A DNA stretch of 64,000 nt from Skermanella stibiiresistens SB22 (GCF_000576635.1 NZ_AVFL01000015.1:1-64000), one strand, 5' to 3'; positions 29,093-39,986 are shown, counted from the stretch's first letter. Numbers and translations are program-made. Notes: generated by a model from the letters alone, not told the origin.

Positions 29093-30526
29093 ATGACGAC
29101 CGATCCGGCCCTGCTCTCCGCCATTGAACTCCTGGATCTCTACCGAAGCCGCGAACTTTCCCCCGTCGAGGTCACGCGGGCCTGTCTGGACCGCGTCGCC
29201 GCCATCGACGCGGAGCTGAACGCCTTCGCGCTTGTCGATGGCGAGGCGGCGCTGGATGCCGCCCGCGCCAGCGAGGCTCGCTGGTCGAAGGGCGAACCGC
29301 TCGGCCTCGTCGATGGCGTGCCCGCCACCATCAAGGACCTGATCCTGACCAAGGGATGGCCGACCCTGCGGGGCAGCAAGGCGATCAGCCCGGAGCAGCC
29401 GTGGGACGAGGACGCTCCCGCCACCGCCCGCCTGCGGGAACAGGGCGCCATCCTGCTCGGCAAGACGACCACTCCCGAGTTGGGCCACAAGGGCGTCACC
29501 GACAGCCCGCTGACCGGCGTCACTCGCAATCCCTGGAACCCGGCGATGACACCGGGCGGGTCCAGCGGTGGCGCCGCCGTGGCGGCGGCCACCGGCATGG
29601 GCGCGCTGCATGTCGGGACGGACGGCGGCGGCTCGATCCGCATCCCCGCCTCGTTCACCGGCATCTTCGGGCTCAAGCCCAGTTTCGGGCGGGTTCCGGC
29701 TTATCCGTCGAGCCCATTCGGAACGGTCGCGCATGTCGGCCCGATGACGCGCACGGTTTCCGACGCCGCCCTGATGCTACGGGTACTCGCCGGCCCCGAT
29801 CCCCGGGACTGGACGGCCCTGCCCCATTCCGACAAGGACTATCTGCCGGACCTGGACGCGGGTGTGGACGGTCTGCGGATCGCCTACGCTCCCACGATCA
29901 ACGGCGCTCCGGTCGATCCGGAGGTCGCCGCCCTGGTTCGCCGCGCGGCCGAGGACTACGAGCGTCTGGGCGCCGCGGTCGAGGAGGTCTCGCTGGAGAT
30001 GCAAGATGTCGGTCGGATCTTCTTCGCGCACTGGTCGGTGGGTGCCGCCACGGTGATGGCGGGCTTCACCGCCGAGCAAAAGGCCATGATGGATCCCCAC
30101 CTGCGCGGTTTCGAGGACGCGGGGGCCGCCGTCGGTCTGCTCGATTATCAGCGGGCCGTGCTGGCGCGAGGGCGCTTGGGCGTCCAGATGAACCTTTTCC
30201 ACCAGCGCCATGACCTGCTGCTGACCCCGACCATGCCCCTGGCCGCCTTCCAGGCCGGGCTGAACCAGCCCAGCCTGCCCGATGAGACCGGCTGGATCGA
30301 GTGGACCCCGTTCAGCTACCCCTTCAACCTGACCCAGCAGCCAGCGGCCTCGATCCCTTGCGGACTGACCGCGGCGGGATTGCCGGTCGGGCTTCAGATC
30401 GTCGGACCGATGCACAAGGACGACCTCGTGCTGCGCGCGGCGCGGGCCTACGAGATGCGCCATCCGATAGTCCTGCCGCCGCTTCGAGCGCCGTGCCAGG
30501 CGTCATCGGGTGGAGCGATGCCGTGA
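29093..30526 (+). CDS. Amidase (amidase signature family)
   Basis: A 477-residue amidase-signature enzyme hydrolysing a carboxamide to acid and ammonia. The Ser-cisSer-Lys triad is visible: Lys in VPATIKDLIL, and two Ser in PGGSSGGAAVA and DGGGSIRIPAS. The surrounding sequence resembles bacterial GatA-like amidases of broad or unknown specificity, but gatB/gatC are absent nearby, so a role in tRNA amidation is unlikely. The ATG at 29093 is used; an ATG 18 bases upstream in frame is possible. Its stop overlaps the GTG start of the small DUF2256 gene. Confidence 0.85.
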   Translation: MTTDPALLSAIELLDLYRSRELSPVEVTRACLDRVAAIDAELNAFALVDGEAALDAARASEARWSKGEPLGLVDGVPATIKDLILTKGWPTLRGSKAISPEQPWDEDAPATARLREQGAILLGKTTTPELGHKGVTDSPLTGVTRNPWNPAMTPGGSSGGAAVAAATGMGALHVGTDGGGSIRIPASFTGIFGLKPSFGRVPAYPSSPFGTVAHVGPMTRTVSDAALMLRVLAGPDPRDWTALPHSDKDYLPDLDAGVDGLRIAYAPTINGAPVDPEVAALVRRAAEDYERLGAAVEEVSLEMQDVGRIFFAHWSVGAATVMAGFTAEQKAMMDPHLRGFEDAGAAVGLLDYQRAVLARGRLGVQMNLFHQRHDLLLTPTMPLAAFQAGLNQPSLPDETGWIEWTPFSYPFNLTQQPAASIPCGLTAAGLPVGLQIVGPMHKDDLVLRAARAYEMRHPIVLPPLRAPCQASSGGAMP

Positions 30527-30681
30527 GCGGCAAGATGCGGCGCAAGGGCGACTTGCCGACCAAGACCTGCGCCACCTGCGGGCGCCCGTTCGCGTGGCGC
30601 CGGAAGTGGGCGGAGGTTTGGGACACCGTCAGATATTGCTCCGACGCCTGCCGCCGGAACCGGCGGCAGGCGCCCAAATGA
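30523..30681 (+). CDS. DUF2256 small zinc-ribbon-like protein
   Basis: A 52-residue basic protein with four cysteines arranged KTCATCGRPFAWRRKW and YCSDACRRNRR, the DUF2256 pattern, probably one zinc site. Function is unknown; relatives are often encoded beside photolyase/cryptochrome genes, but none is seen here. The GTG at 30523 overlaps the amidase stop (GTGA) and has ggagc seven bases upstream; the ATG at 30535 would give a 48-residue protein and fits family length equally well. Confidence 0.8.
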   Translation: MSGKMRRKGDLPTKTCATCGRPFAWRRKWAEVWDTVRYCSDACRRNRRQAPK

Positions 30682-30721
30682 GCCCCGACATTACTACCTC
30701 GCCATTGCCTTGACGCTGTTT

Positions 30722-30746
30722 TGAACTCCACGACGGCTTAGGCGTT
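30722..30746 (+). promoter_or_regulatory. EcfG-like promoter of the GlsB/YeaQ gene
   Basis: TGAAC, 16 bases, CGTT: a one-base mismatch to GGAAC-N16-CGTT, the promoter type read by the general stress sigma factor of Alphaproteobacteria. The -10 element ends 40 bases before the ATG of the stress protein gene. PhyR, the switch of that regulon, is encoded just downstream. Confidence 0.65.
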
Positions 30747-30786
30747 ACTGAGGCATCACAGGGGTACATCCAGAGGAATCAATACC

Positions 30787-31044
30787 ATGGGCATCATCGG
30801 CACAATCATCATCGGCCTGCTGGCCGGTATCGTCGCGAAGTTCCTGATGCCGGGCCGCGATCCTGGCGGCTTCATCATCACCATCCTGCTCGGCATCGCC
30901 GGCGCCTTCGTGGCGACTTGGCTGGGCCAAGCCGTCGGTTGGTACAGGGTTGGCGAGGGTGCCGGGTTCATCGGCGCGGTGGTCGGCGCCATCATCATCC
31001 TGGCGATCTACCGGATGATCGCGGGCCGTTCCCGCGCGGTCTGA
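30787..31044 (+). CDS. GlsB/YeaQ/YmgE family stress membrane protein
   Basis: An 85-residue protein of the transglycosylase-associated (Gly-zipper) family. It has three hydrophobic segments (about 4-20, 27-48, 57-77) with many Gly, the family signature KFLMPGRDPGGFIITILLGI, and a basic end. Members are induced by acid, osmotic or antibiotic stress; the molecular function is not settled. gaggaatc precedes the ATG. It is a single gene with its own EcfG-like promoter and a strong terminator. Confidence 0.9.
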   Translation: MGIIGTIIIGLLAGIVAKFLMPGRDPGGFIITILLGIAGAFVATWLGQAVGWYRVGEGAGFIGAVVGAIIILAIYRMIAGRSRAV

Positions 31045-31065
31045 CGCCAGTATCGGGATTGATCG

Positions 31066-31101
31066 AAACGGCGGCTCCGGGACCCCCCGGAGCCGCCGTT
31101 T
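31066..31101. terminator. Strong bidirectional terminator
   Basis: A perfect 15-bp stem (aaacggcggctccgg and its complement) with a 6-base loop gacccc, ending in TTTT on the plus strand and also T-rich on the minus strand. It separates the convergent GlsB and PhyR genes. Confidence 0.9.
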
Positions 31102-31133
31102 TGATTCCAGGCCTCGGCATGGCAAAACCGCGC

Positions 31134-31916
31134 CTAGTGAAGCAGCATCTCCGGCAGCGGCGCGAAGACGGCTTGGGTGATGGCGTCCCGCACGGCGTTG
31201 GGGGAATAGGGCTTGCGGATCACCGGGCCCAGTCCCTCCTCATCCAACAGACGAAGGTCGCCGGCATAGGCGGTGACGAAGATCACCGGAACCGCGAACC
31301 TATCGCGTAAAGTCCGCGCCACCGAGATCCCACTGCCGCCCCGCGCCAGCCGGATATCCAGCAGGGCCAGCGTCGGGCTCTCGGTGTTGGCCAGCGCCAG
31401 CGCCTCGGGTTCGGTGGTCGCGGTGCCACACACGACATGGCCCATGCCGCTGATCACCTCGCCCAGATCGACGGCCGCGATGGCGTTATCCTCCACCACC
31501 ATGACACGCGCCGTCATGGCGTCGCGCAGGAACTCGCGGGTCGTGATCAACCTACCCATCGCCTCCGCCACGCTCAGGTCGGTCAGTTTGGCGGCCTGGG
31601 CGACGGGCAATTCCTCCAGCGCGACCAGAAGGTACAGGCGCCGGTCGGTTTCCGGACGACGCGCCAGCACGCGCTCGATTGGATGCGGGGAACGGTCCGG
31701 CCGGCCTTCGCCATCCTCGTCGAACAGGGCGTGCAGCAGGGCGTAGAGGGATCCATTGGACGGCAGCGCGACGCCGAACCGCGTGGGAGCCATGACGGCG
31801 ATCTCGACGCAGCGTGTCACCAAGTCGTCACCCCGCTCGACGGACCCCGTCAGGGCCCGGGCGTAGCGGCGCAGGCTGGGCAATCGCGCGTTCATTTCCC
31901 GTGCGTAGACACGCAT
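31134..31916 (-). CDS. phyR: PhyR-type response regulator of the general stress response
   Basis: A 260-residue protein with an N-terminal sigma-factor-like (EcfG-like) domain (about 8-128: LPSLRRYARALTGSVERGDDLV ... LEELPVAQAAKL) and a C-terminal receiver (about 137-255) with E142-D143, Asp187 (ALLDIRL), FVTAYAG and RKPY. In Alphaproteobacteria phosphorylated PhyR binds the anti-sigma factor NepR and frees EcfG. nepR and ecfG are usual neighbours but are missing here. The ATG at 31916 is preceded by aggagggaagg; two further in-frame Met codons flank it. It may be one of several PhyR copies. Confidence 0.88.
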   Translation of the reverse strand: MRVYAREMNARLPSLRRYARALTGSVERGDDLVTRCVEIAVMAPTRFGVALPSNGSLYALLHALFDEDGEGRPDRSPHPIERVLARRPETDRRLYLLVALEELPVAQAAKLTDLSVAEAMGRLITTREFLRDAMTARVMVVEDNAIAAVDLGEVISGMGHVVCGTATTEPEALALANTESPTLALLDIRLARGGSGISVARTLRDRFAVPVIFVTAYAGDLRLLDEEGLGPVIRKPYSPNAVRDAITQAVFAPLPEMLLH

Positions 31917-32162
31917 TGGTTTCGCCTTCCCTCCTGCCACGATGGCCAGCGTTCCCCTCGTTCGTCGGCGTGGGGCGGCTTAACGCGAGGGGAGCCCCCC
32001 ATGGCGTCGCGGCGATCGACGCGCCACCGGGACGCGCGCGCATTAGGCACCGGGATGGCGCGCTTCATCAAGTCGAGTCTCGGTGACCTTGGTCGATTTC
32101 GCCTTATTCGCCCACCCGCCCCTTTCGGTTCCGGTGGCGGGCCCAATCGCTCCTGCGGCACG

Positions 32163-32669
32163 TCATTCGTTCAACTTGCGGGTCCGCCATAACCAGGGAG
32201 CCTCCGCCCTGACCCCCCACAGGCCGACCCTGCGCGACTGCGCCCGCGCCTCCAACCCAAGATAGTCATGGCTGAGGTGCGAGAAGGCGAAGGCCCAGCC
32301 CCGCACCAGCATGGCGGCCGCGAGATCCTTGCCCAAGACCTTGCACACGCCGACGCGCTGGCGCGAGCGGTCCAGTTCGTTGGACGTACAGGTCACCGGT
32401 CCGAGGTCGAGCATCGATTGCAGCTGATCACGCGACGCCGCGAAGCAATCGAACTCGACGCCGCGCAGGGTGCGGCACATCTGGCCGGGGTCGGGAGCGT
32501 CGATGCCGCGCAGATGCACCAGGGTTCCCTTGACGCTGACGGTGTCGCCCTCCATCGCGCTGCCGGTTCCCGTCAGGTCGGCCGTCGCCGCCGCGGCGCA
32601 TGTCGTGTCGCCCGCGGTGGAGAAGACACCGAGCAGGAAGCCGAATAAGGGCACAAGAAAGCGAGACAT
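32163..32669 (-). CDS. Exported thermonuclease-like (SNase) protein
   Basis: A 168-residue protein with a signal peptide (about 1-26, ending TCAAAAT) and a staphylococcal-nuclease OB-fold (about 38-160): GDTVSVKGTLVHLRGIDAPDPGQMC, RVGVCKVLGKDLAAAMLVRGWAFAF and QSRRVGLW. The family catalytic triad Arg-Glu-Arg is not fully evident: the first Arg (HLRGID) is present, the acidic residue is less clear. It could be a nuclease or a non-catalytic binding protein. Five Cys suggest disulfides in the periplasm. It diverges from the Amt-kinase gene. Confidence 0.8.
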   Translation of the reverse strand: MSRFLVPLFGFLLGVFSTAGDTTCAAAATADLTGTGSAMEGDTVSVKGTLVHLRGIDAPDPGQMCRTLRGVEFDCFAASRDQLQSMLDLGPVTCTSNELDRSRQRVGVCKVLGKDLAAAMLVRGWAFAFSHLSHDYLGLEARAQSRRVGLWGVRAEAPWLWRTRKLNE

Positions 32670-32787
32670 GACGAGCGCATATCAAGTTCCTCTTAACATC
32701 AGCTTAATCGTTCCGGGTTCGAGGTTGAATTAATCCCTCCCCCCGATAGCAAATTTGTGCGGCGCGGTAACTTGGGATTAGGATAGG

Positions 32788-35016
<2,229 letters not shown>

Positions 35017-35152
35017 CGCCGCCCGGCGTCGCTCAGCCGCCGTCTCCAGTCCAACGATGTATGGATACAATCCCGCCGTTGCCAAAGCTCCGCTGGGAAG
35101 CTAGCCCTGCCGTCCGGCACCGGCCGATCCGGTAAGCGACAGGTAACGTGCG

Positions 35153-36055
35153 ATGTCGAACAGCACCCTCGCCCCCACCACCCGCCCGATCTGGGTCAGG
35201 CTGACGCCGGTGGTCTTCGTCCTGCTGTGGAGCACCGGCTTCATCGGCGCCAAGTTTGGACTGCCCTACGCGGAGCCCCTGACCTTCCTGATGATCCGCC
35301 TGGGCATGGTCGCCGCCGTGCTGGCGGTGGTCGCCCTGGTGACGGCGGCGCCGTGGCCGAGCCGGTGGATCGACGCGGCCCACATCATGGTCGCAGGATT
35401 GCTGGTCCACGGCATCTATCTCGGCGGCGTCTTCACCGGCATCGCCCATGGATTGCCAGCCGGCGTGGTCGCGCTGATCGTAGGCCTCCAACCACTGCTG
35501 ACGGCGGCCGCCTCGGGCAAGGTGTTGGGGGAAAGCGTCTCGACGCGTCAGTGGCTCGGCTTGACGCTGGGTCTGTGCGGCGTGCTCCTGGTCGTGTGGG
35601 AGAGCCTGTCGGTCCGCGCGGATTTCCTGATCGGCATCGCGTTGTGCCTGGGAGCCCTGGCCGGCATCACGGCGGGAACGCTGTATCAGAAGCGCTTCTG
35701 TGGCGGCATGGACCTGCGGAGCGGCACCGCCCTGCAATACGCCGCCACCAGCGTGGTCCTGTTGGCCCTGGCTTGGAACATCGAGACCATGGAGGTCGAT
35801 TGGACCGGTGAGTTCGTGTTCGCGCTGATGTGGCTGGGGTTCGTCCTGTCGGTCGGAGCGGTGTTCCTGCTGTTCATCCTGATCCGCCGCGGCGCCGCGG
35901 CGGAGGTCGCCAGCCTGTTCTACCTGACGCCACCGGTCACCGCCGTGATCGCGTGGCTGATGTTCGATGAGCGGTTGGGTGCCCTGGCGCTGGTCGGGAT
36001 GATGGTCACGGCGGCTGGCGTCGCCCTCGTCAACAACCGGAAGCGCGCCACCTGA
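35153..36055 (+). CDS. EamA/DMT-family transporter
   Basis: A 300-residue inner-membrane exporter with ten predicted helices in two EamA repeats (about 14-140 and 155-295). Typical stretches are LWSTGFIGAKFGLPYAEPLTFLMIR near the start and LTPPVTAVIAWLMFDERLG near the end of the second repeat. Members export amino acids or metabolites; the substrate cannot be read from sequence. It follows the Amt-kinase by 136 bases but has its own upstream region, and is convergent with the next gene (12-base gap). Confidence 0.88.
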   Translation: MSNSTLAPTTRPIWVRLTPVVFVLLWSTGFIGAKFGLPYAEPLTFLMIRLGMVAAVLAVVALVTAAPWPSRWIDAAHIMVAGLLVHGIYLGGVFTGIAHGLPAGVVALIVGLQPLLTAAASGKVLGESVSTRQWLGLTLGLCGVLLVVWESLSVRADFLIGIALCLGALAGITAGTLYQKRFCGGMDLRSGTALQYAATSVVLLALAWNIETMEVDWTGEFVFALMWLGFVLSVGAVFLLFILIRRGAAAEVASLFYLTPPVTAVIAWLMFDERLGALALVGMMVTAAGVALVNNRKRAT

Positions 36056-36067
36056 TCGGGTCGGCCG

Positions 36068-36562
36068 TCAGGCGGCGCGACCGAAGGGGTGAGGGACCGT
36101 CGGGGCGTTCGCCAAATGCAGCAGGATATCATCGGGATCGCCGATCTCGGGCGCCAAACGATGGATCGCCGCGACCTCCAGACGGGACCGCAAGCCAAAT
36201 TCCGCCAAGGCCGCGTAGATCGCCTGCACCGTCTGGGCGTTGGTGATCCGGACATCGTTGTCCGTCCCGATCAGCAGCAGCGCGAATCCGCCCATCGTCA
36301 GCGAGCCGATCATTCCCCGCGCCCCAAAAGCGCGCGTCATGACCGCCGCACCTTGCTCGCGCGTCACGTCCGTCAGCAGGATCTTGAACAACGACAGGTG
36401 AAGGCTGGTGCTTCTCAGCAAATCCAGGGAATGGGACAACTGAGCGGAATCCGCGTTCGGGACCGTCGGATCATCCGCGCCACCACCAGGGCCCCGCGTG
36501 AATGAATACTGGTACACCGTCGGCTTCTGGCCCGCACCCACATCGCTCTCTGGCAGGGACAT
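36068..36562 (-). CDS. Hypothetical protein
   Basis: A 164-residue soluble protein that I do not recognise. The first 45 residues are polar and Gly-rich, followed by an alternating strand/helix region (LHLSLFKILLTDVTREQGAAVMTRAF, FALLLIGTDNDVRI, VQAIYAALAEFGLRSRLEVAAIHR) that resembles a small alpha/beta fold. There is no signal peptide, membrane helix or metal motif. It is transcribed in the same direction as, and 97 bases after, the kinase gene at 36660, so a shared transcript is possible. Codon usage matches its neighbours, which supports a real gene. Confidence 0.65.
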   Translation of the reverse strand: MSLPESDVGAGQKPTVYQYSFTRGPGGGADDPTVPNADSAQLSHSLDLLRSTSLHLSLFKILLTDVTREQGAAVMTRAFGARGMIGSLTMGGFALLLIGTDNDVRITNAQTVQAIYAALAEFGLRSRLEVAAIHRLAPEIGDPDDILLHLANAPTVPHPFGRAA

Positions 36563-36659
36563 GATCGCTCACTCTTCCGGTGTACGCCATCCCCACGATA
36601 TCGGGGCGACGTTGGGACTGATGTGTCAATGCTGTGATATGCCGAGGGCACGGCACCAA

Positions 36660-38252
36660 TCAGTGGGCCATCGGCAGGTCGACCCGTATCAACAGGCCAC
36701 CTGTCTCGCGGTTCCGCGCGATGACCTTGCCGCCGATCGCCTCGATGTTCCGCCGCACGATCCATAGACCGATGCCGAAATGGAGCGAATCCCCGGTGCC
36801 GGCCGGCTGGACCGGCTGATCGAACGGGACGATCGAAGATCCGCCATCCGTCCCCGTCGCGTCCATCGTCCTGTGTTCCGCCGCGTCGTTCGACTCGCGC
36901 TGCGAGAAATACCGTTCGAAGATCCGCTCGATATGCGCCGGATCGACGCCCGGCCCCTCGTCCTCGACGGTCAGCACAGCCATGGCCCCCGACCGCGCCA
37001 AGCGAACCTGGATGCTGGCGTCTGGTGGCGAGAAGCTGATCGCGTTCTCCACGATGTTCTCGACCACGGTCTCCAGCAGGTCCTCGCCGGCACGGACGAC
37101 CACGTGCGGAGTGATCAGCAGCCTCAGATGCAGGTGCCGCTCGGCGAGCAGGCCGGCGTAGCCGCTCAGCATGTCCTCCAGCAATTCCGACATGTCGACC
37201 TTGCGGCGCGGCGGTTCCAGCAGGTCGGCCGCCGCCTCCTCCATGCGCCGGGCGAAGGACACCAGCCCGTCGAGCCGGTCCAGCGAGCGGTCGATCATGA
37301 CGATGGCGCGCGGGCCGCGGCCATCGTTGCCCGGGATGATCCGCTTAAGCGGTTCCAGCGACTGCCGGATCACCGCGATCGGCGTCTTGAACGCGTGGGC
37401 GTTGTCCTCGGCGGCGCGGCGCAGGTTGTCCGCCGAACTGCGCAGCGTGTCGACCAGACGGTCGAAATCCTCCGCGACGCTCCGCAGTTCCGGCACGGTG
37501 TTCTGCTCGGCGAAGGACGGCCGTCCACCCTCGTGGTTGCCGATCTGGCGCGCCAGCGATCCGAACCGGCGCAGATTGCTCCAAACCCCCAGGAACAGCA
37601 GCAGCACCAGGGCCGCCATGCCGAGGTAAATCAGCGCCGCGGCCTGGACCTCCGGCGTCTGCCAATAGGGCTGGCCGATCGACGAGCCGAGATATGTGGG
37701 CGTGGAGTGCGACGTGACCACGGCCCAGCAGCCGAACGGGCTGTTGATCGGCGTGATCGAGGTCAGCACCTCCAGCGCGCCGGTCGCCGTCTGGAGCCGG
37801 ATCGCCAGCGGCTGGTTGCCGCTGCACGTGTCGGCCAGCCGGGCGAGGATGCCTTGCTCGAGCAGGCGCTGGCGCTCGATGTCCAAGTTGACGTTGGGCG
37901 CCTGGGGCGCCGCGCCGACGTAGTAGAATCCCTGCGCGCCCGGCACCGCCTTGGGCCTGAGCAGCAGTTTCAGCCGGGTGTTCTCGTCCGCGAACCGGGA
38001 CAGTTCCTCGCCCAGGCGCGGCAGCAGGCTGGCGTCCGCCTTGGCGAGCAGCGGCTCCAACGCGCGGGCGATCAGCTGCCCTTGCTGCTGGGCGCTTTGC
38101 AGCAGCAGCGTCTGCTTGTCCTCGTCGGCCGCCCGGAACTGCTGGTAGATCAGGATGGGCACGGCGATGAAGACGACGGAGACCAGCACCAAGCGGCTGG
38201 CCAGCGAGCGGAGGAGCCAGCGACCGCCGGTTCGGGCTCGCGGTTGCTCCAT
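36660..38252 (-). CDS. Sensor histidine kinase, ChvG/PhoQ-like
   Basis: A 530-residue membrane kinase. Helix 1 at about 17-36, periplasmic sensor about 37-203 including two Cys (C143, C175), helix 2 at about 204-226, HAMP about 227-280, HisKA with His286 in the sequence AEDNAHAFKTPIAVIRQS (the AHxxKTP form found in PhoQ- and ChvG-like kinases) and HATPase ending FGIGLWIVRRNIEAIGGKV. The gene follows a ChvI-like regulator by 67 bases, in the order regulator-kinase as in chvI-chvG. The sensor domain does not obviously match ExoS/ChvG, so the stimulus is open. Confidence 0.88.
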   Translation of the reverse strand: MEQPRARTGGRWLLRSLASRLVLVSVVFIAVPILIYQQFRAADEDKQTLLLQSAQQQGQLIARALEPLLAKADASLLPRLGEELSRFADENTRLKLLLRPKAVPGAQGFYYVGAAPQAPNVNLDIERQRLLEQGILARLADTCSGNQPLAIRLQTATGALEVLTSITPINSPFGCWAVVTSHSTPTYLGSSIGQPYWQTPEVQAAALIYLGMAALVLLLFLGVWSNLRRFGSLARQIGNHEGGRPSFAEQNTVPELRSVAEDFDRLVDTLRSSADNLRRAAEDNAHAFKTPIAVIRQSLEPLKRIIPGNDGRGPRAIVMIDRSLDRLDGLVSFARRMEEAAADLLEPPRRKVDMSELLEDMLSGYAGLLAERHLHLRLLITPHVVVRAGEDLLETVVENIVENAISFSPPDASIQVRLARSGAMAVLTVEDEGPGVDPAHIERIFERYFSQRESNDAAEHRTMDATGTDGGSSIVPFDQPVQPAGTGDSLHFGIGLWIVRRNIEAIGGKVIARNRETGGLLIRVDLPMAH

Positions 38253-38319
38253 CAGGACCTGGCCCTCTTCCCCGCGATCTTGGGGCCCGCGACCTGGAAG
38301 CGTGGCGAACGGGATGCCG

Positions 38320-39174
38320 TCAACTCAAGCCCCCGCTCAAACCCCCGCCGTGACCCCGCAGATCGTCGTCACCACCATCCATGTCGCCGCCAACCGGATC
38401 ATCGCTCCAGCGGTAGCCGAAGCCCGGATAGTTGTCGATCAGGTCGAACTCTCCATCGACCATCCGGAACTTCTGGCGGATGCGCTTGATGAAGGCGCGG
38501 ACATTGGCGCGGTAACCGGCCGGACCATAGCCCGCGACGAAGCCCTTGCCATGAACGAGGTCGTAGATCTCGCGGTACGAGATGTCCTCGCCGGGGCGCG
38601 TCGCCATCAGGCGTACGATGTTGAACTCGGTCAGTGTCAGGTCGACCCGCGTGCCGCGCCAGAACGCCCGGCTGCCATCGAGCCTCAGTTCCAATTCGCC
38701 CCGGTTGAACAGATTGGGGTTGCCGCCGCCGGCATTAGCGGGAGCGGTGCCCGGCTGCTGCGAGCCCGGGATCGCGGTGGCGTCGCCGCCTTCGTCCGGT
38801 CCGGTCTTGCGTCCGCCCAGGATCAGTTGCATCCGCTTCAACAGGATCGGCAGCGACCGCGATTTTTCCACGAAGTCCACGGCGCCGCCAGCCAGCGCCG
38901 CCTCCTCGTAGATCTGGTCCGACAGCACCGTCAGGAAGATCACCGGCACCTCGATGCCGCTCGCGCGCAATTGGCGCAGCACGTCGATGCCGTCCATCTT
39001 CGGCATCCGCCAGTCCAGCAGGACCACATCGGCGTTGCCACCGCGGAGGAAATAGTCGAGAGCCGGGGCGCCCCGGTCGAAGGGGATGACGTCGTATCCC
39101 TCGTCGGCCAAGTTCATGCCCAGCGATTCCCGAAAGAGGTCGTCGTCGTCGACCAATGCGACCTTGGATGGCAT
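38320..39174 (-). CDS. OmpR-family response regulator, ChvI-like
   Basis: A 284-residue regulator. Receiver about 3-122 with D9-D11 (VALVDDDD), phosphoacceptor Asp54 (VVLLDWRMPKMDG), FLTVLS and a Lys in VEKSRSL; then a 35-residue Gly/Pro/Ala linker; then a winged-helix output domain (LDLTLTEFNIV here as VDLTLTEFNIVRLMA, AFIKRIRQKF, NYPGFGYRW). The VLLDWRMPKMDGIDVL receiver and the output domain resemble ChvI. A Gly/Asp-rich tail of about 25 residues is unusual. Start MPSKVALVDD at 39174 matches family length; an upstream ATG at 39210 would overlap the preceding gene. Confidence 0.9.
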   Translation of the reverse strand: MPSKVALVDDDDLFRESLGMNLADEGYDVIPFDRGAPALDYFLRGGNADVVLLDWRMPKMDGIDVLRQLRASGIEVPVIFLTVLSDQIYEEAALAGGAVDFVEKSRSLPILLKRMQLILGGRKTGPDEGGDATAIPGSQQPGTAPANAGGGNPNLFNRGELELRLDGSRAFWRGTRVDLTLTEFNIVRLMATRPGEDISYREIYDLVHGKGFVAGYGPAGYRANVRAFIKRIRQKFRMVDGEFDLIDNYPGFGYRWSDDPVGGDMDGGDDDLRGHGGGLSGGLS

Positions 39175-39190
39175 GATGCCGATCACCGGG

Positions 39191-39961
39191 TTAGTTGATG
39201 CGATTGCCATGGGCCGTCTGACGGCCTGAAGCCTGGGCGAGGAGTTGTGCGAAGCACCGTTCATGGACATTGGGGGCATCGTCGCTGCTCGTCAGTTCAT
39301 AGGAAAGGGCACGGAAGTTCTGCGTTGTCATCTCCATGAAGAAGAAGACGCGCAAGACGCAGGAGGGCGTGGCGTATTGCCAGTATTTCGCGGGCGGCAC
39401 ATCCTCGGTCCAGGATGGCTCACCGAGCAGCCGAACGGTGGCTTGTTCGTCCAAACCGACCAGAGCCTTCGGCCCCGGATGCTCCGACGGGGCCGAATTG
39501 GCGCTGGAGGGTGGTGCCGGAGGCGGCAAGGCCGAGGGCAAGCTTTCAGCTGGAGCCGGCAGGGGTTCGGGCAAAGGTGCCGCGGGAGGAACCAAAACGA
39601 CGGAACCGGTGTTGGCCTGATGGGTTTCCGGATCCGCCCCGCCCCCCCGGTCGGCTTCCGCCATGTCGTCATGGGCCCGCGCCCCGGCGACCGAGGCGTC
39701 GGGTGCCGGCTTGCGGGCGACGGGAACATTGGCGCCAGACACGGCGGGAGGTTTGGGCTTGGTCTTCGGCACGGGGATCTGGGCGATATCGGCATTGATG
39801 GGTTTGGCTTCGGCCTGTGTCAACTGAAGGGGCACTGTAGCACCCCGCTCCACGCAAGCCGTCAGCATAATCGCCGACATTATGGCAATAGCCGTTAAAT
39901 GACGCAATGAATGCCCCCGCGCGGAGACTTCCCCGCCTGTCCAGTGCAAGGCGTGCAGCAC
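39191..39961 (-). CDS. Proline-rich putative outer-membrane lipoprotein
   Basis: A 256-residue protein of unknown function. A lipoprotein signal ends in IMLTAC (Cys36, +2 Val, compatible with outer-membrane sorting). Residues about 50-165 are a low-complexity Pro/Ala linker that could span the periplasm (KTKPKPPAV, PPAAPLPEPLPAPAES). The C-terminal 85 residues look folded (ALVGLDEQATVRLLGEPSW, KYWQYATPSCVLRVFFFM) and are loosely BamE/SmpA-like in wording. It starts a likely operon with the ChvI/ChvG-like pair, 16 bases before the chosen regulator start, suggesting a part in envelope sensing. Confidence 0.7.
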   Translation of the reverse strand: MLHALHWTGGEVSARGHSLRHLTAIAIMSAIMLTACVERGATVPLQLTQAEAKPINADIAQIPVPKTKPKPPAVSGANVPVARKPAPDASVAGARAHDDMAEADRGGGADPETHQANTGSVVLVPPAAPLPEPLPAPAESLPSALPPPAPPSSANSAPSEHPGPKALVGLDEQATVRLLGEPSWTEDVPPAKYWQYATPSCVLRVFFFMEMTTQNFRALSYELTSSDDAPNVHERCFAQLLAQASGRQTAHGNRIN

Positions 39962-39968
39962 ACCGGCC

Positions 39969-39986
39969 CGACAAACTTGTTTGTCG
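39969..39986. promoter_or_regulatory. Perfect 8-bp inverted repeat upstream of lipoprotein-ChvI-ChvG operon
   Basis: cgacaaac-tt-gtttgtcg, eight bases upstream of the lipoprotein start at 39961. Its position so close to the start suggests an operator or a 5'-leader hairpin; the two-base spacer argues against RNA hairpin formation. Confidence 0.45.
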
